This document shows positions 1-9,973 of a stretch of 64,000 nucleotides of DNA, one piece after another. This stretch comes from Halomonas huangheensis (GTDB lineage: Bacteria > Pseudomonadota > Gammaproteobacteria > Pseudomonadales > Halomonadaceae). Position numbers and translations under genes: made by a program. The stretch is from the NCBI RefSeq assembly GCF_001431725.1, contig NZ_CP013106.1:1178001-1242000 (forward strand). The letters run 5' to 3'. Every line of letters starts with the position of its first letter. The first letter of the stretch is position 1. The notes under the pieces were generated by a model. It worked only from the letters and a program-made list of their open reading frames with translations, did not search any database and was not told the origin of the DNA.

Positions 1-1
1 G

Positions 2-1681
2 CTTGAGGACGTGCGAAACAGCTTCCAGGCGGGGGCCGAATCCTTGATGCGTGACCCCCAGTTGTTGTGGGAAACGCAGTGGCAGTTGATGCAGGATCAG
101 GCAGCGCTCTGGCAGCAGGCTGTGCACCATGCTGACGGCAAACCGAGTGAGACGCTGATCACTCCCCTGCCCGGTGATCGGCGCTTCAAGGATGAGGCCT
201 GGAGCCAGGAGCCTGCCTACAATGCGCTGATGCAGCAGTACTTGTTGTTCTCGCGCAGTATCGAGGGGCTGGTTGCCAATCTCGATGGCCTGTCTCCCGA
301 GCACAAACGTAATCTGACCTTCTACGCGCGTCAGTTGGTTAATGCCATGGCGCCGACCAATTTCGTTTCCACCAACCCTGAAGTCATGCGACGCACTTTC
401 GAGACTCGAGGCCAGAATCTGGTCGATGGTCTGGCGCGACTGCGAGCGGACCTGGCCAACTCGGCCGAGGGGTTGAACGTCTCGATGACCGATCGCAGCG
501 CCTTTGAAGTCGGTCGTAACATCGCCGTGACGCCGGGCTCGGTGGTCATGGAAAACGAATTGATCCAGTTGATCCAGTATGCGCCGAGCACCGAGAAGGC
601 TTTCAAGACGCCGTTGTTGATCGTGCCACCCTGGATCAACAAGTACTACGTCCTCGACCTGCGTCCAGAGAACTCGCTGGTCAAGTGGCTGGTCGACCAG
701 GGACATACCGTGTTCCTGATCTCATGGCGCAATCCGGGGCCGGAGCAGGGCGATCTCAGCTGGGCAGATTACATGCAACTGGGGCCGATTGCCGCGCTGG
801 AAGGCATAGAACAGGCGACCGGTGAGAAGTCAGCCAACCTGTTGTCGTACTGCATCGGAGGCACTCTGACCGCATCGACAGTGGCCTATCTGACCAGCAC
901 TCGTCGGGGGCGCAAGGTCAAGTCGGTGACCTACATGGCGACGTTGCAGGACTTTCGCGAGCCAGGTGAAATCGGTGTGTTCCTCAGTGAACCGATCCTG
1001 CAGGGCATCGAGGCCAAGCTCGAGCGTGATGGTTATCTGGATGGCCGCGTCATGGCCTACTCCTTCAACCTGCTGCGCGAGAATGATCTGTTCTGGTCGT
1101 TCTACATCAACAACTACCTCAAGGGCGAAGAGCCCGCGGCATTCGATCTGCTGTACTGGAATACCGACGGTACCAACCTGCCGGCAGGCACCCATGGCTG
1201 GTATCTACGTCACCTCTACTGCGAGAACCGCCTGGTGCAGCCGGATGGTATCGAGCTGGATGGGGTCAAGATCGACCTACGCAAGATTTCCACGCCCAGT
1301 TACTTTGTCGCCACTCGCGAGGATCATATCGCCAAGTGGGAGAGCAGCTACTACGGTGCCTTGCTGCCCAAGGGGCCAGTGACCTTTGTGCTGGGTGGAT
1401 CTGGCCACATTGCCGGTATCGTCAACCCACCGCACAAGAACAAGTACGGTTACTGGACCAACGATGAGCTGCCCGACAGCCACGAGCAATGGCTGGCCAG
1501 TTCGGAAGGGCACGAAGGTTCCTGGTGGCCTCATTGGCAGGAGTGGATGCTCAAGGGCGGCTATGTCGATCAGGACAAGATGGTCGAGGCACGTGAGCCG
1601 GGGAGCGGAGAGTTGGCCATGCTCGAACCGGCGCCAGGCCGCTACGTCAAGATGACGATTCCGGAAGTGCTGGGAGAATAG
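2..1681 (+). CDS. phaC: Class I poly(3-hydroxyalkanoate) synthase, 5' end cut by the window
   Basis: Polymerises hydroxyacyl-CoA into storage polyester at the granule surface. The frame is open to the left edge; the first possible start is a GTG at 11 (556 aa), but class I PhaC proteins are usually near 590-620 aa, so the true start is probably outside the window. The N-terminal PhaC domain is followed by an alpha/beta-hydrolase fold. Counting from the GTG, the nucleophile is Cys281 in LLSYCIGGTL, with Asp438 in TREDHIAKW and His466 in GGSGHIAG completing the triad. The usual lipase-like box is G-x-C-x-G; here the first residue is Ser (S-Y-C-I-G). A hairpin follows the stop after a short repetitive spacer. 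No phaA, phaB or phasin gene is visible to the right. Confidence 0.93.
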   Translation, partial: LEDVRNSFQAGAESLMRDPQLLWETQWQLMQDQAALWQQAVHHADGKPSETLITPLPGDRRFKDEAWSQEPAYNALMQQYLLFSRSIEGLVANLDGLSPEHKRNLTFYARQLVNAMAPTNFVSTNPEVMRRTFETRGQNLVDGLARLRADLANSAEGLNVSMTDRSAFEVGRNIAVTPGSVVMENELIQLIQYAPSTEKAFKTPLLIVPPWINKYYVLDLRPENSLVKWLVDQGHTVFLISWRNPGPEQGDLSWADYMQLGPIAALEGIEQATGEKSANLLSYCIGGTLTASTVAYLTSTRRGRKVKSVTYMATLQDFREPGEIGVFLSEPILQGIEAKLERDGYLDGRVMAYSFNLLRENDLFWSFYINNYLKGEEPAAFDLLYWNTDGTNLPAGTHGWYLRHLYCENRLVQPDGIELDGVKIDLRKISTPSYFVATREDHIAKWESSYYGALLPKGPVTFVLGGSGHIAGIVNPPHKNKYGYWTNDELPDSHEQWLASSEGHEGSWWPHWQEWMLKGGYVDQDKMVEAREPGSGELAMLEPAPGRYVKMTIPEVLGE

Positions 1682-1682
1682 C

Positions 1683-1740
1683 TACGCGCTACGAGCTACG
1701 AACCGCTCGAGCTATAAGCGGTAAGTGATAGGCGGTAAGT
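1683..1740. repeat. Degenerate GCTACGA / GTAAGT-type repetitive spacer after phaC
   Basis: The 60 bases after the phaC stop consist of imperfect repeats of CTACGAGCTACGA, followed by AGCTATAAGCGGTAAGTGA and a second GGCGGTAAGT. A close relative of the AGCTATAAG..GTAAGT part occurs inverted at 52541-52563, and GAGCTACGAGCTATA recurs after prpB near 39279. This suggests a dispersed intergenic element. Confidence 0.5.
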
Positions 1741-1748
1741 AACCCCGA

Positions 1749-1780
1749 GAGCCAGGCCGCACACCTTGTGCGCCTGGCTC
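1749..1780. terminator. Hairpin terminator between phaC and lnt
   Basis: Perfect 9-bp stem (GAGCCAGGC / GCCTGGCTC) with further pairing inside the loop. It sits between two convergent genes and may serve both, although only a weak T-rich stretch follows on the plus strand. Confidence 0.6.
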
Positions 1781-1818
1781 TTGTCGGTAAAACATGGGAG
1801 GGGTGGGCTGCTAGAGGC

Positions 1819-3303
1819 TTACCGCTCCTTCCTCCGCGTGAAGCCCGGTAGCAGCATCAGGGTGGCAAGCAGCCAGACTGGCCAGCTACCGGTGCGACTG
1901 AAGGGTGTCAGCCCCGTCATTGGCTGCACTTCGCCATCGAGGCGCAGACTCTCGAACTGAGGCAACTGGTCGAGAACCTTCCCCTGATCGTCAATGATTG
2001 CGGTGATGCCATTGCTGGTCGCGCGGATCACATAACGGCCATTTTCCAGCGCACGCAGGCGTGCCATTTCGAGATGCTGGTGCGGACCGATGGAGTCGCC
2101 GAACCAGCTATCGTTGGAGACCGTCAGCAGGATATCCGAATGGCGTGCCCGGCTGGCGACCAGGTCGGCATAGATGATCTCATAGCAGATGGCGTTGCCG
2201 ATCTCGTGTCCCGCTGCCATCAGCGGTGCCTGGCTATCCTTGCCTGGCGTCATGGCTGGCGTCGGCAGGTCGAAGAAGGCAATCGCACCGCGCAGCAGGC
2301 TTTCCAGTGGCAGGTACTCGCCGAAGGGTACCAGGTGAGCCTTGCGGTAATGACCTTCGGCGTTACCCATACCGACGACGGCATTGTAGAAGCGACCTTC
2401 GGAGTCACGCTGGAGAATCCCGGTAATCAGGGCGGTGTCCGGCGATAGTGCTGCCTGAGCGCGGGCAAGAATCGGTTCGGCCTGATCCTCGAACATTGGT
2501 AGTGCGGCTTCCGGCCAGATCACGATGTCTGGCTGTGGCTCGGATGCCTGTCTCTGGTCAAGTTCGCCAGTCATGTTCAGGTAGGTGTTGACCGCCTGAC
2601 GTTGGCCTTCCGGGGTCCACTTGATCAATTGCGGTAGGTTGCCCTGCAACAGGCTGACCCGCAACGGCTCACCATTGGCCGCTGTCCAGTGCTGGGGCAA
2701 GGCCATGGGCACCAGCCACAGCACGGCCAGCATGGGTAATGTCAGCCAGCGTCCTTCCGTCAGTTTGATCAGCAGTGCACCGCTCAGTGCTACCACCAGT
2801 GACAGCAGATAGACACCGCCGACTGGTGCCCAGGGAGCCAGCGGTGAGTCAACCTGTGTACTGCCCAGCAGCAACCAGGGAAAGCCGGTGAATAGCCAGG
2901 TGCGCAGCCATTCCATCAACACCCAAAGACCCGTAAAGGTCAGTACGCTCCAGCGTGCCCCGCAAAAACGCCGGTAAAGACCGAAGGGGACGGCCACGAA
3001 CAATGACATGCTGGCGACAAAGAGGGCGGTCAGGAACACCGCCAATGGCATACTGGTGTAGCCGTAGTCGTGAATCGACACATATACCCAGGATGCCCCG
3101 GTGCCGAACAATCCAAGGCCATAGCACCAGCCACGCAGTAGTCCCTGACGGCCGGTCTGAAGGGGGAAGCCAGCGTACATCAAGGCTGCGGCGATCGGCG
3201 CCAGCCACCACCAACCGAAGGGGGCTGCGGCCAGGGTCGTCAGGCAGCCGGCAATTATTGCGGCGAGATAGCCGAGACGGCCGCTGAACATCTTTTCAAG
3301 CAT
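1819..3303 (-). CDS. lnt: Apolipoprotein N-acyltransferase
   Basis: Adds the third acyl chain to the N-terminal cysteine of lipoproteins in the inner membrane. The N-terminal half is hydrophobic with several membrane segments; the C-terminal half is a nitrilase-like domain with the expected Glu (IWPEAALP), Lys (RKAHLVPFGEYLP) and Cys (GNAICYEIIY) positions. The start is placed at ATG 3303 (MLEKMFSGRL), which has AAGGA eight bases upstream, rather than at an in-frame TTG at 3339; this gives 494 aa. It is the last gene of the leftward miaB-ybeZ-ybeY-corC-lnt block, the order found in many gammaproteobacteria. Confidence 0.93.
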   Translation of the reverse strand: MLEKMFSGRLGYLAAIIAGCLTTLAAAPFGWWWLAPIAAALMYAGFPLQTGRQGLLRGWCYGLGLFGTGASWVYVSIHDYGYTSMPLAVFLTALFVASMSLFVAVPFGLYRRFCGARWSVLTFTGLWVLMEWLRTWLFTGFPWLLLGSTQVDSPLAPWAPVGGVYLLSLVVALSGALLIKLTEGRWLTLPMLAVLWLVPMALPQHWTAANGEPLRVSLLQGNLPQLIKWTPEGQRQAVNTYLNMTGELDQRQASEPQPDIVIWPEAALPMFEDQAEPILARAQAALSPDTALITGILQRDSEGRFYNAVVGMGNAEGHYRKAHLVPFGEYLPLESLLRGAIAFFDLPTPAMTPGKDSQAPLMAAGHEIGNAICYEIIYADLVASRARHSDILLTVSNDSWFGDSIGPHQHLEMARLRALENGRYVIRATSNGITAIIDDQGKVLDQLPQFESLRLDGEVQPMTGLTPFSRTGSWPVWLLATLMLLPGFTRRKER

Positions 3304-3423
3304 GATATCGATCCTTGAATCAAACGAGGCACCGACCAACCTCAGCAGCGGCGAGTCAGTCGCTGTCGGTGTTGATCAGTGCCTCACTGGATAAGCATCA
3401 CTGAGCGGTCGGAGCTCAGTGGG

Positions 3424-4290
3424 CTATTCGTCTTCCTCGTGTGCCTGCTGCTCGACTTCGAGCAGCCGAATACGGCGATTGTCGGCGTTGAGAACGGTGA
3501 AACGCCACTCACCAATGGTGGTGCTTTCGCCGCGTGCCGGAAGATGTCCGAAACGTTGCATGACCAGACCGCCAAGCGTATCGAATTCGTCATCGGGGTA
3601 CTGAGTGGCGAAGCGCTCGTTGAAGTCCTCGATGGGTGTCAGCGCACGGACCGCATAGCGATGATCATCGAGCGCGCGGATATCTTCTTCCTCATCCGTA
3701 TCATGTTCGTCCTCGATATCGCCAACGATCTCCTCGAGGATATCCTCGATGGTCACGATGCCCGCAGTACCGCCATATTCATCAACGACGATGGCCATAT
3801 GGCTGTGGGTATCGCGGAATTCCTTGAGTAGGCTGTTGAGGCGCTTGGACTCGGGCACGAACATGGCAGGACGCAGCACTTCCTCAAGCTGAAACGGGTG
3901 CGCGATGTCGGTGTGCTGCAGCAGTGGCAACAGGTCCTTGGCCAACAGGATTCCCTTGACCTCGTCGAGGTTCTCGCCGATGACAGGATAGCGGGAGTGG
4001 CCCGTCTCGAGGATGATTGACAGATAGTCCTCGAGTGGTTGGTCGACTTCCAATGCTGTGACCTGGGAACGGGGGATCAGCACTTCGCGCACTTGCTGAT
4101 CACTGATATTGAGGGCGCCTTCGATGATCGTCATGGCGTCCTGCTCGATCTTCAGCCGACTGGCGGCCTGGCGCAGAAAATCCCGTAGCTCCTCTCGTGA
4201 GCTGGGTTCATCACTGTCACTGGACAGGGCGCTGAAGATTTTATCGAACCAGGACTTATTGCCCGGGCTACTCGATCGGTCGTCGCTCAT
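3424..4290 (-). CDS. corC: CorC/HlyC-type CBS-domain protein
   Basis: The 288-aa protein has tandem CBS domains (roughly residues 70-190, with [11 protein letters not shown] and [35 protein letters not shown]) and a C-terminal CorC/HlyC domain. It lacks a membrane domain, as in the short CorC form, and is classically linked to Mg/Co efflux. The start overlaps the stop of ybeY by 4 bases, which suggests translational coupling. It is followed by lnt about 120 bases downstream. Confidence 0.9.
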   Translation of the reverse strand: MSDDRSSSPGNKSWFDKIFSALSSDSDEPSSREELRDFLRQAASRLKIEQDAMTIIEGALNISDQQVREVLIPRSQVTALEVDQPLEDYLSIILETGHSRYPVIGENLDEVKGILLAKDLLPLLQHTDIAHPFQLEEVLRPAMFVPESKRLNSLLKEFRDTHSHMAIVVDEYGGTAGIVTIEDILEEIVGDIEDEHDTDEEEDIRALDDHRYAVRALTPIEDFNERFATQYPDDEFDTLGGLVMQRFGHLPARGESTTIGEWRFTVLNADNRRIRLLEVEQQAHEEDE

Positions 4291-4787
4291 GCGTCGGCTC
4301 TCTCGTCCTCGCTATCGGAATTGTGTTCTATTGTTGCGTAGGGATCGGCAATGCCCAGGCTCGCCAGAATATCGCGCTCGAGGCTTTCCATGTGCTCGGC
4401 CTCGTCGTCTTCTATATGGTCGAGCCCGAGTAGATGCAAGGTGCCATGTACCACCATGTGGGCATAGTGGTCGGCAAGCGCCTTGGCCTGAGCACTGGCT
4501 TCATGAACCACTACCGGGTGGCAGATTATCAGGTCGCCGAGTAGCGGTAGCTCCAACCCTTCCGGGGCTTCGAAGGGGAACGACAGTACGTTGGTTGGTG
4601 AATCCTTGCCACGATAGTCGCGATTGAGCGACTGGCTCTCGTCGTTGTCGACGAAACGCACCGTCAGCTCGCTATCGCTGTACTCAGGGAATTTCTCGAG
4701 TACCGCATCAACCCAGCGCTCGAGCTTGTCCTGAGCGGGCAGGTCGAGTGCACTGCTGGCGACCTGACGATCCACCATGGCGCTCAT
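4287..4787 (-). CDS. ybeY: Endoribonuclease YbeY
   Basis: Single-strand endoribonuclease involved in 16S rRNA 3' maturation and ribosome quality control. The zinc-binding signature H-x3-H-x5-H is present as [11 protein letters not shown]. At 166 aa it has the usual length. It overlaps the upstream ybeZ stop by 4 bases (ATGA) and the downstream corC start by 4 bases, so all three are probably translated from one mRNA. Confidence 0.93.
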   Translation of the reverse strand: MSAMVDRQVASSALDLPAQDKLERWVDAVLEKFPEYSDSELTVRFVDNDESQSLNRDYRGKDSPTNVLSFPFEAPEGLELPLLGDLIICHPVVVHEASAQAKALADHYAHMVVHGTLHLLGLDHIEDDEAEHMESLERDILASLGIADPYATIEHNSDSEDERADA

Positions 4788-5869
4788 GAGTCGGCGTCCT
4801 CGGCTCTGGGCGCACGGGGAGCCGCCTGGAGCTGTCGCCGCTCCTCCGCACGGGCCTCACGGCGGGCACGATCATCGGCTTCCTGCTGAGCCTCGAACAG
4901 ATCATAGGCCTCGATGATGCGCTGGACCAGCGGGTGGCGCACCACATCCTTGGAGGAAAAGTGAGTCACGCCGATCCCGGGCGTATCCTTGAGTACGTCG
5001 AGCACCTGGATCAGGCCCGACGTCTGGCCACGTGGCAAGTCGACCTGGGTTACGTCGCCGGTGATGACGGCTGTCGAGCCAAAGCCGATCCGGGTCAGGA
5101 ACATCTTCATTTGTTCGCGCGTGGTGTTCTGACTCTCATCAAGAATGATGAAAGCGTTGTTCAAGGTGCGCCCGCGCATGTAGGCGAGAGGCGCGATTTC
5201 GATGATCTGACGCTCGATCAGTTTGCCGACCTGCTCGAAACCAATCATCTCGTAAAGCGCATCGTACAGCGGGCGCAGGTAGGGATCGATCTTCTGCGCC
5301 AGGTCGCCAGGCAGGAACCCGAGCTTCTCACCGGCTTCGACCGCCGGGCGCACCAACAGGATGCGACGTACTTCCTGCTGATTGAGTGCTTCCACTGCGG
5401 CGGCGACGGCAAGATAGGTCTTGCCGGTACCCGCGGGCCCGATCCCGAAGTTGATATCGTGGTTGCGGACACTGTTGACGTAGCCCTGCTGGTTGAGACC
5501 GCGGGGCTTGATTACGGCGCGTGGGGTACGGATCAGGACTTCCCCACCTTCGCTGTCATCTCCGCTGTCTTCTTCCAGTTCCTCGATACCGGACTCCTGG
5601 AGAAACAAGTGAATGGTATCCGGTGTCAGCTCGGTAGCTTCGGCCTCGCGATAGAGGTGCTCGACCAGGTTTGCGGCAGCCTTTACACGGTTGGCCGGGC
5701 CTGCCAACTGGAACATGTTGCCACGATTGCGCAGCGTCACCTCGAGTCGTGACTCGATCAGTTTGAGGTGCTCATCGCGTTGACCGCAGAGATTGGCCAG
5801 ACGGCGAGGCTCATTGGGTTCAAGGTTGAGCGTGATGATGCGATTGGCCTGGGAAGATGGCTGGCTCAA
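4784..5869 (-). CDS. ybeZ: PhoH-like ATPase YbeZ
   Basis: A P-loop ATPase partner of YbeY. An N-terminal KH-like region (residues 1-90) precedes the PhoH domain, which has the Walker A motif [11 protein letters not shown] and the Walker B region [11 protein letters not shown]. The C-terminus is charged and Ala/Arg/Glu-rich (about residues 330-361). At 361 aa it has family length. It lies 86 bases downstream of miaB and overlaps ybeY by 4 bases. Confidence 0.92.
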   Translation of the reverse strand: MSQPSSQANRIITLNLEPNEPRRLANLCGQRDEHLKLIESRLEVTLRNRGNMFQLAGPANRVKAAANLVEHLYREAEATELTPDTIHLFLQESGIEELEEDSGDDSEGGEVLIRTPRAVIKPRGLNQQGYVNSVRNHDINFGIGPAGTGKTYLAVAAAVEALNQQEVRRILLVRPAVEAGEKLGFLPGDLAQKIDPYLRPLYDALYEMIGFEQVGKLIERQIIEIAPLAYMRGRTLNNAFIILDESQNTTREQMKMFLTRIGFGSTAVITGDVTQVDLPRGQTSGLIQVLDVLKDTPGIGVTHFSSKDVVRHPLVQRIIEAYDLFEAQQEADDRARREARAEERRQLQAAPRAPRAEDADS

Positions 5870-5955
5870 GTCAGAGAGATCCTGAGTTGATGAATGGTCG
5901 ATGTCAGCTTACTGCCCCAGCGTAGGCCAGGGCAATTGTCAGTGCTGTTCAGTGC

Positions 5956-7299
5956 TCAGTAGCGCTTATCCGAAACCAGTTCGCCACGCAGTGAGTTGGG
6001 GAATGCCTCGACGATTTCGACATCAACGAAGTAGCCGATCAACTCGGTCGGATTGGCAGCTCGGAAGTTGACCACGCGGTTGTTCTCGGTGCGTCCAGAC
6101 AACTGGCCCGGGTCCCGAGGTGAGAATCCACTAACCAGAATGCGCTGGGTGGAACCTACCATACGTCGACTGATCTGCATGGCCTGTTGATTGATGCGTT
6201 CCTGCAGAATCGCCAGGCGTTGCTTCTTGATCGGTTCCGGAGTGTCATCGTCGAGACTGGCTGCCGGAGTACCTGGGCGTGCCGAATAGACGAAGCTGAA
6301 CGACATATCGAAGCCGATGCGATGGATCAGGTCCATGGTGTCTTCGAATTCTTCCTCGGTCTCACCGGGGAAGCCGATGATGAAGTCGGACGAGAAACTG
6401 ATATCCGGGCGCAGGGCGCGGATGCGTTCCATCTTGTCGACGTATTCTTCGACGGTATGACCGCGCTTCATGGCACTGAGAATACGGTCGGAACCGGCCT
6501 GTACCGGCAGATGCAGGTGACTGACCAGCTCCGGTATCTCACCGTAGGCTTCAATCAGACTGTCGGTAAACTCCACCGGATGCGACGTGGTGAAACGGAT
6601 GCGATCGATGCCATCCACTGCGGCGACGCAGGCAATCAGTTCGGCGAGGTCGATCTCGTCGCCATCATCATTGAGACCGCGATAGGCGTTGACGTTCTGG
6701 CCCAGTAGGTTGATCTCACGAACGCCCTGATCGGAGAGGTGGAACACCTCTTCCATGACGTCCTCGAACGGCCGTGAGACCTCTTCGCCACGGGTATAAG
6801 GCACTACGCAGAAGGTGCAGTATTTGGAACAACCTTCCATCACTGACACAAAAGCGGTGGCGCCATCAGAGCTCGGGCGCGGTAGATGGTCAAACTTCTC
6901 GATTTCAGGGAAGGTGACATCAACCACCGAAATCTGGTTGTCACGGCGGCTGTCGAGCATCGACGGAACCCGGTGAAGGGTCTGAGGGCCAAAGACCATA
7001 TCGACGTGCGGGGCACGTTTACGAATGGCCTCGCCTTCCTGGCTGGCGACACAGCCCCCGACACCGATCACCAGATCGGGGTTGGCCGCCTTGAGTTTCT
7101 TCCAGCGTCCCAACTGGTGAAAGACCTTCTCCTGGGCTTTCTCTCGGATGGAACAGGTATTGAGCAGGATGACATCGGCTTCCTGCTCATTATCGGTCAG
7201 CTCCATCTGATGGGATTCACCGAGCAGATCCGCCATGCGGGCGGAGTCATACTCGTTCATCTGGCAGCCGTGTGTCTTGATGAAGAGTTTCTTCGACAT
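5956..7299 (-). CDS. miaB: tRNA-2-methylthio-N6-dimethylallyladenosine synthase
   Basis: Radical-SAM methylthiotransferase modifying A37 of tRNAs that read U-starting codons. In order it has an N-terminal UPF0004 domain with [12 protein letters not shown], the radical-SAM cluster motif C-x3-C-x2-C in [17 protein letters not shown], and a C-terminal TRAM domain. ATG 7299 ([12 protein letters not shown]) is preferred over the longer frame because it matches the family N-terminus; an AGGAG lies about 14 bases upstream. This gives 447 aa. It is the first gene of the leftward block. Confidence 0.95.
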   Translation of the reverse strand: MSKKLFIKTHGCQMNEYDSARMADLLGESHQMELTDNEQEADVILLNTCSIREKAQEKVFHQLGRWKKLKAANPDLVIGVGGCVASQEGEAIRKRAPHVDMVFGPQTLHRVPSMLDSRRDNQISVVDVTFPEIEKFDHLPRPSSDGATAFVSVMEGCSKYCTFCVVPYTRGEEVSRPFEDVMEEVFHLSDQGVREINLLGQNVNAYRGLNDDGDEIDLAELIACVAAVDGIDRIRFTTSHPVEFTDSLIEAYGEIPELVSHLHLPVQAGSDRILSAMKRGHTVEEYVDKMERIRALRPDISFSSDFIIGFPGETEEEFEDTMDLIHRIGFDMSFSFVYSARPGTPAASLDDDTPEPIKKQRLAILQERINQQAMQISRRMVGSTQRILVSGFSPRDPGQLSGRTENNRVVNFRAANPTELIGYFVDVEIVEAFPNSLRGELVSDKRY

Positions 7300-7726
7300 G
7301 GGAATCAGTCGGGCTCCTGGCCCGGGAGCACCACAGGTGCGTTGTTTCAAGAGAATGAATGGCGTGCGGAACGGGAGACCTGTTCGGGCCTCTGTGCATG
7401 GCCAGGTATTATACGCACCGGAAGATTTTCAGGCCAGTTTACGCGCTACCCTGGTGATTGTGTTGTGGTAGGCTTTCGCGAGATGAAAGCGCAGTGGCCC
7501 TTCGCGATGGTTGGTCAGATAATGATCGATTCGTGTTGGCGCTAGACGCTTCGCTACTCTGGCGGCACTTTCCAGTGGTTTTCCCGACACTTGTCCACAG
7601 AAGCTGTGGAACAATCTCGGTGTCCTGCTGGTCTCATCGCCCGCTGATGTCAGGCAGGATGCCTGGCACGCGGTTGCCTCGCAATGGACAGTCGCCCCTT
7701 GAGCCCGGAACAGCCAGGAAGACGGC
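7300..7726. other. Divergent intergenic region miaB / SH3 protein, no gene seen
   Basis: About 430 bases without a convincing gene. It must hold the promoters for miaB (leftward) and the SH3 protein (rightward). The only structure noted is an imperfect inverted repeat at 7591-7614 (TTGTCCACAG..CTGTGGAACAA), whose arms resemble single DnaA boxes with mismatches. Confidence 0.4.
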
Positions 7727-8356
7727 ATGAATATGCACATGATCAAGACATTAACGTTGGGCCTCGCACTTTCCAGCATGGCCCTTCCTGCGGTGGCTCA
7801 GCAGAATGATGATGCTGAACGCTGGGTCACAGATGAACTGACGACTTACGTGCGTAGCGGACCTACCGATGGCTATCGCATCGTTGGCACCTTGACTGCA
7901 GGTCAGCCTGTGACGCTGGTGGAAACCTCGGGGAACTATTCTCGAGTTCGTAGTGATAGTGGTGATGTTGTCTGGGTCCCCAGCAATCAAATACAGGACT
8001 CTCCCAGTGCTCGTGACCAGTTGCCTGACCTGCGTAAGCGGGTTGAGGAATTGACCTCTGAACTCGATGGCATCAACGATAGCTGGCAGGATCGTACTGG
8101 AGCCATGAGCGATACACTCAAGGTTCGTGAGCAGCGTATCGCCGAGCTTGAGGCACGCAACCTGGAACTCGAGAATGCCAACGAGACCATCAGCGAGACC
8201 AACGGTGAACTCAATGCACGCCTTGAGACCCAGAAGGAAGATCTGCTGATGCGTTACTTCATGTACGGCGGTGGTGTAGCCGGTGTTGGGCTGGTAGTCG
8301 GCCTGATTGTGCCGCATCTGCCACGCAGAAGGCGCAAGCGCGATCGTTGGTTCTGA
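7727..8356 (+). CDS. SH3-domain membrane protein (YgiM/TIGR04211 type)
   Basis: The 209-aa protein has a signal peptide ending near AVAQQ (about residue 25), then a bacterial SH3 domain (WVTDELTTYVRSGPTDGYRI and following, residues 33-90). A Glu/Leu/Asn-rich coiled coil follows (about 105-170), then one C-terminal membrane helix (YGGGVAGVGLVVGLIVPHL) and a basic tail (PRRRRKRDR). This matches the YgiM-like family of inner-membrane proteins with periplasmic SH3 domains, whose exact role is not settled. tpm follows 45 bases downstream in the same direction. Confidence 0.85.
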   Translation: MNMHMIKTLTLGLALSSMALPAVAQQNDDAERWVTDELTTYVRSGPTDGYRIVGTLTAGQPVTLVETSGNYSRVRSDSGDVVWVPSNQIQDSPSARDQLPDLRKRVEELTSELDGINDSWQDRTGAMSDTLKVREQRIAELEARNLELENANETISETNGELNARLETQKEDLLMRYFMYGGGVAGVGLVVGLIVPHLPRRRRKRDRWF

Positions 8357-8401
8357 TTTGAGTGCTGCGCTTCGGGGCAGATCATTTGAAGAGGACGCCG
8401 C

Positions 8402-9043
8402 ATGCAGGAAGACTGGTTGAAGCGCTGGCAGGATGGGCGTATCGGTTTCCATCGCGATAGTGTGCATCCGTTGCTGGTGCAACACTGGTCTGGGCTGCAG
8501 GTACCAGAGGGCAACAAGGTGCTGGTGCCACTTTGTGGCAAGACGCTCGACATGCGTTGGCTGACGGAGCAGCATCACCCGGTATTGGGGATCGAGCTGT
8601 CTGAGCAAGCGATCGAGCAGTTTGTCGCTGAGGGCGACGGTGAGGTCACACGTTATCGTCAGGCAGGCTTTGGTGTGTCACGCCAGGGCAGTATCGAGCT
8701 GTGGTGTGGAGATTTTTTCCACTTCCATATCGAACAGGCTGCCGAGATAGAAGCCTTCTATGATCGTGCAGCCCTGATTGCTCTGCCTGAGGCCACGCGA
8801 CAGCGCTATGCTTTTCATCTCGCTCAATTGATCCCTCCGGGTGGCAAGGGGTTGTTGATTACCCTGACCCGTAGGGATGCGGGAGGGCCGCCGTTCCATG
8901 TTGATGCTGATGAAGTTCAGCGATTGTTTGCCGCGAACTTCTCGATTACGCATCTCGAGGATGGTGAGTGCAACGCCGATGATGGCTTCAAGGAGAGCTG
9001 CTGGGCCCTGGAACGACGGGGGCCGAGCCCCGGCCATAACTGA
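8402..9043 (+). CDS. tpm: Thiopurine S-methyltransferase
   Basis: SAM-dependent methyltransferase of the TPMT family, which in bacteria methylates thiols and also selenium or tellurium oxyanions. The N-terminus (WLKRWQDGRIGFHRDSVHP) and the SAM-binding region (KVLVPLCGKTLDMRWL, then GIELSEQAIEQF) are characteristic. At 213 aa it has family length. AAGAGGA lies just ahead of the ATG. A strong hairpin follows within 20 bases of the stop. Confidence 0.92.
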   Translation: MQEDWLKRWQDGRIGFHRDSVHPLLVQHWSGLQVPEGNKVLVPLCGKTLDMRWLTEQHHPVLGIELSEQAIEQFVAEGDGEVTRYRQAGFGVSRQGSIELWCGDFFHFHIEQAAEIEAFYDRAALIALPEATRQRYAFHLAQLIPPGGKGLLITLTRRDAGGPPFHVDADEVQRLFAANFSITHLEDGECNADDGFKESCWALERRGPSPGHN

Positions 9044-9059
9044 TCTTTCCGCCGTAACC

Positions 9060-9088
9060 GACAGGGCCCGCATAGTGCGGGCCCTGTC
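9060..9088. terminator. 13-bp perfect hairpin between tpm and a lipoprotein gene
   Basis: GACAGGGCCCGCA / TGCGGGCCCTGTC with a three-base loop. There is no T tract on the plus strand. It is probably bidirectional, since the genes are convergent. Confidence 0.7.
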
Positions 9089-9089
9089 G

Positions 9090-9132
9090 TATGGACTGTA
9101 CTGTGTGTATGGACTGTACTGTGTGTATGGAC
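9090..9132. repeat. 18-bp tandem repeat, 2.4 copies
   Basis: TATGGACTGTACTGTGTG occurs twice perfectly plus seven bases of a third copy, starting two bases after the terminator stem. It lies in the convergent spacer between tpm and the lipoprotein gene. Confidence 0.9.
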
Positions 9133-9163
9133 GGCAGCTGTGTGGCGGCATTGACCTCGAGCG

Positions 9164-9751
9164 TTAGCGGGCCAGCAGTTGTCCCAGTTCCGGGTCAGCG
9201 AAGGCGCGATCGAGACCGTCGGTCAGCAGATCCTGCACCATGCGAGTGTTGGTTGCCTTGTCGGGAGTCACTGCATAGGTCTGGGCCCGGCGTGAAGTAT
9301 AGGTACCGGTGTAGGTTTCACCGTTATTGGTGGCAACCGCTTCCAGCACGCTTTCCAGATGAGCCTCGTCAACCAGCGGCCGGCTCTCGCCGCGTACATA
9401 GCTGAGCTTCTTCAGGGTGAGAGTCAGTGCTGGCCCATCGTTGGCAGGTGCTGCGGTGGGTGAAAAGCCCATGTCGCTGACTGCACGCTCGGCTTCGCTC
9501 TGCAGGCGCGGCACGATCTCATGGGCGGCGACACTGATGGTCGAAGTCGAGTTTGCGGAGCCGGTGCGAGTGCCCAGAGTCTCCGAATCACGGCCGTCGA
9601 CCGCGATCACCGAGACCTGTTGTCCCTGACCTGAAACAGGCACATCGACGCTGCGTTGCGGCATCGGCTGAAGGTTCTGGGGACTGGAGCAGGCGCTCAA
9701 CAACAGTGCGGCACTCAGTCCAGCAACGGCCAACAGAATACGACCCGTCAT
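9164..9751 (-). CDS. YajG-like lipoprotein
   Basis: Predicted 195-aa lipoprotein with signal peptide and lipobox (LLLSACSS, Cys near residue 21). The mature part carries a YajG-type domain (VSVIAVDGRDSETLG..., DPELGQLLAR at the end). ATG 9751 is chosen because AAGGAG lies seven bases upstream and a clean signal peptide follows; the longer frame up to 9964 has no such features. Convergent with tpm. The function is unknown. Confidence 0.75.
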   Translation of the reverse strand: MTGRILLAVAGLSAALLLSACSSPQNLQPMPQRSVDVPVSGQGQQVSVIAVDGRDSETLGTRTGSANSTSTISVAAHEIVPRLQSEAERAVSDMGFSPTAAPANDGPALTLTLKKLSYVRGESRPLVDEAHLESVLEAVATNNGETYTGTYTSRRAQTYAVTPDKATNTRMVQDLLTDGLDRAFADPELGQLLAR

Positions 9752-9973
9752 AGAGAACTCCTTGTTGATAACCAGTGCTGCCACTCTACTTTGGTGGCCC
9801 GGCTTTGGTGGCTCGGGAGCGCTGGTTGTATGCTGTTCAGGGATTGGCTCACTGGATGTGGGAGACGTCATGATCTCCTGGGACGTCATCCAGCCTCCGC
9901 CAGACAAGGCCGAATCATCCAATTCCTGTTGACGCCTGTCCAGCCATTCCATGTGCGGTGGCAAGCGTGGACT

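Noticed and set aside
7591..7614. Pair of DnaA-box-like sequences in inverted orientation ahead of the SH3 protein gene
   Set aside because: Each box has mismatches to TTATCCACA, there are only two, and no AT-rich unwinding region or origin-linked genes are nearby; most likely chance or a simple hairpin.
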